Assembly (NCBI GenBank): GCA_018883705.1
Contig: JAHLFQ010000024.1
Coordinates: 1-32,429 of the forward strand
From: Candidatus Cellulosilyticum pullistercoris
Lineage (GTDB): Bacteria > Bacillota > Clostridia > Lachnospirales > Cellulosilyticaceae
DNA: 32,429 bases
Reading direction: 5' to 3'
This document shows positions 31,595-32,429 of the stretch, one piece after another (the first letter of the stretch is position 1; each line of letters opens with the position of its first letter). The position numbers and the translations under genes were made by a program. The notes beneath the pieces are model-generated. The model saw only the letters and a program-made list of their open reading frames with translations. It was not told the DNA's origin and made no database searches.

Positions 31595-31632
31595 AAAAAG
31601 CACTATTAAACTTAGGTTTAATAGTGCTTTTT
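31595..31632. terminator. Bidirectional terminator between the BMP gene and glmS
   Basis: Perfect 17-bp stem (31595-31611 with 31616-31632), loop TTAG, A5 on the left and T5 on the right; it serves the two convergent genes. Confidence 0.87.
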
Positions 31633-31664
31633 AAGTGTCTCTAAAATAATACTAAGAACATTAT

Positions 31665-32429
31665 TTATTCAACAGTTACTGATTTTGCTAAATTTCTTGG
31701 TTTATCAACATCATTTCCTCTTGCAATAGATACATAGTAAGAAATAAGTTGAGTTGGAATAACCGCTAAAACTGGCATGAGTAAATCTTCTGCTTCTGGG
31801 ATATAAACAATGTCATCTGCTACTTTCGCCACCTCTGTATCACCTTTTTTAGCAATAGCGATAACAAATGCACCTCTAGCTTTTACTTCTTTAATATTTG
31901 AAATCATTTTCTCTTCTAATCCACTTTGAGTCATAATAGCAAGTACTGGTGTACCCTCATCAATAAGTGCAATAGGACCATGTTTTAATTCTCCAGCTGC
32001 AAAAGCTTCTGTATAAACATAAGAAATTTCTTTTAACTTAAGTGCTGCTTCTCTCGCAGTTGTATAATCTACACCACGTCCAAGATAGAATGCATTTTGT
32101 GCATCTTTCATATCCATAGCAATTTTTTCGATTTGTTCTTTATCACCTAAAATCTCTTGAACAAGTGGCGCTAATCCTTCAATATGATTAATTAATTCAT
32201 GATATCTTTCTAAAGAAATAGTCTCTTTTTTATATGCAAAATCTAATGCAATCATATAGAAAGCAATCATTTGAGCTGTATATGCTTTTGTTGACGCCAC
32301 TGCAATCTCAGGACCTGCCCATGTATAAAATACATCGTGGGCTTCTCTAGCTACTGATGAACCAACTACATTGGTGATTGCAAGTACTCTTGCACCTTTT
32401 GTTTTGGCAAGCTTCATTGCCGCTAATGT
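31665..32429 (-). CDS. glmS: Glucosamine-fructose-6-phosphate aminotransferase (C-terminal part)
   Basis: C-terminal 254 residues of GlmS, which makes glucosamine-6-phosphate from fructose-6-phosphate and glutamine, the first step of UDP-GlcNAc synthesis. Reading frame is open to the right edge (TLAAMKLAK...), so the glutamine amidotransferase domain and any glmS ribozyme lie beyond the window. The SIS isomerase domains are visible: STKAYTAQMIAFYMIA, YLGRGVDYTTAREAALKLKE, EAFAAGELKHGPIALID (active-site segment) and the exact family C-terminus NDVDKPRNLAKSVTVE. An internal ATG at 32417 is not the start. Confidence 0.97.
   Translation of the reverse strand, partial: TLAAMKLAKTKGARVLAITNVVGSSVAREAHDVFYTWAGPEIAVASTKAYTAQMIAFYMIALDFAYKKETISLERYHELINHIEGLAPLVQEILGDKEQIEKIAMDMKDAQNAFYLGRGVDYTTAREAALKLKEISYVYTEAFAAGELKHGPIALIDEGTPVLAIMTQSGLEEKMISNIKEVKARGAFVIAIAKKGDTEVAKVADDIVYIPEAEDLLMPVLAVIPTQLISYYVSIARGNDVDKPRNLAKSVTVE

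Noticed and set aside
1..32429. Mobile elements, CRISPR arrays, toxin-antitoxin or defence islands
   Set aside because: No transposase, integrase, spaced direct repeats or nuclease-helicase gene set was found; base composition and codon style look uniform.

Overview
The window is AT-rich DNA with Firmicutes-type Shine-Dalgarno sequences (AGGAGG), a T-box leader, and sporulation genes (yqfC, yqfD, a PdaA-type deacetylase). It comes from a Gram-positive, endospore-forming member of the Clostridia. A Lachnospiraceae/Cellulosilyticum-like relative is my best guess from protein style; that part is inference. Almost all of it is core chromosome. I see no insertion sequence, prophage, CRISPR array, tRNA or rRNA.

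Layout. 1-1464 (-): most of a GlgX-type glycogen debranching enzyme, running off the left edge. 1531-3092 (+): tyrS with its own promoter, tyrosine T-box leader and terminator. 3117-10497 (-): six closely spaced genes with no terminator between them: a GalT-like HIT-fold protein, a large FtsA-like actin-fold protein with beta-grasp-like tail repeats, an ACT-domain protein, a PFL/DUF711 protein, the dipeptidase PepD and an AI-2E family membrane protein. 10565-15524 (-): polA, coaE and an orphan oligopeptide-binding lipoprotein, between a promoter and a terminator. 15663-22755 (-): the conserved block yqfC-yqfD-phoH-pgpH-ybeY-era-yqzL-recO, without the dgkA and cdd genes that Bacillus subtilis has between ybeY and era; yqzL is only 45 codons. 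22854-23456 (-): a DUF523 gene with its own promoter and terminator. 23498-26870 (-): clpB preceded by a ribbon-helix-helix protein gene, under one promoter covered by a perfect 12-bp-arm palindrome. 26997-27862 (+): pdaA-like deacetylase. 27873-30292 (-): a GtrB-type glycosyltransferase, an unrecognised acidic protein, and an overlapping pair of small membrane proteins (DUF4234 and DUF2752). 30424-31632 (+): a BMP/PnrA-type lipoprotein. 31665-32429 (-): the C-terminal part of glmS.

How it fits together. Most genes are housekeeping: tRNA charging, replication and repair (polA, recO), CoA synthesis, ribosome maturation (era, ybeY), c-di-AMP turnover (pgpH), disaggregation (clpB) and amino-sugar supply (glmS). 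No clearly new multi-gene defence or biosynthetic system is visible. The best leads are the palindromic operator over the RHH-clpB promoter, the beta-grasp-like tail of the FtsA-like protein and its translational coupling to a GalT-like enzyme, and a palindrome reminiscent of Fur/PerR sites upstream of an unrecognised gene.
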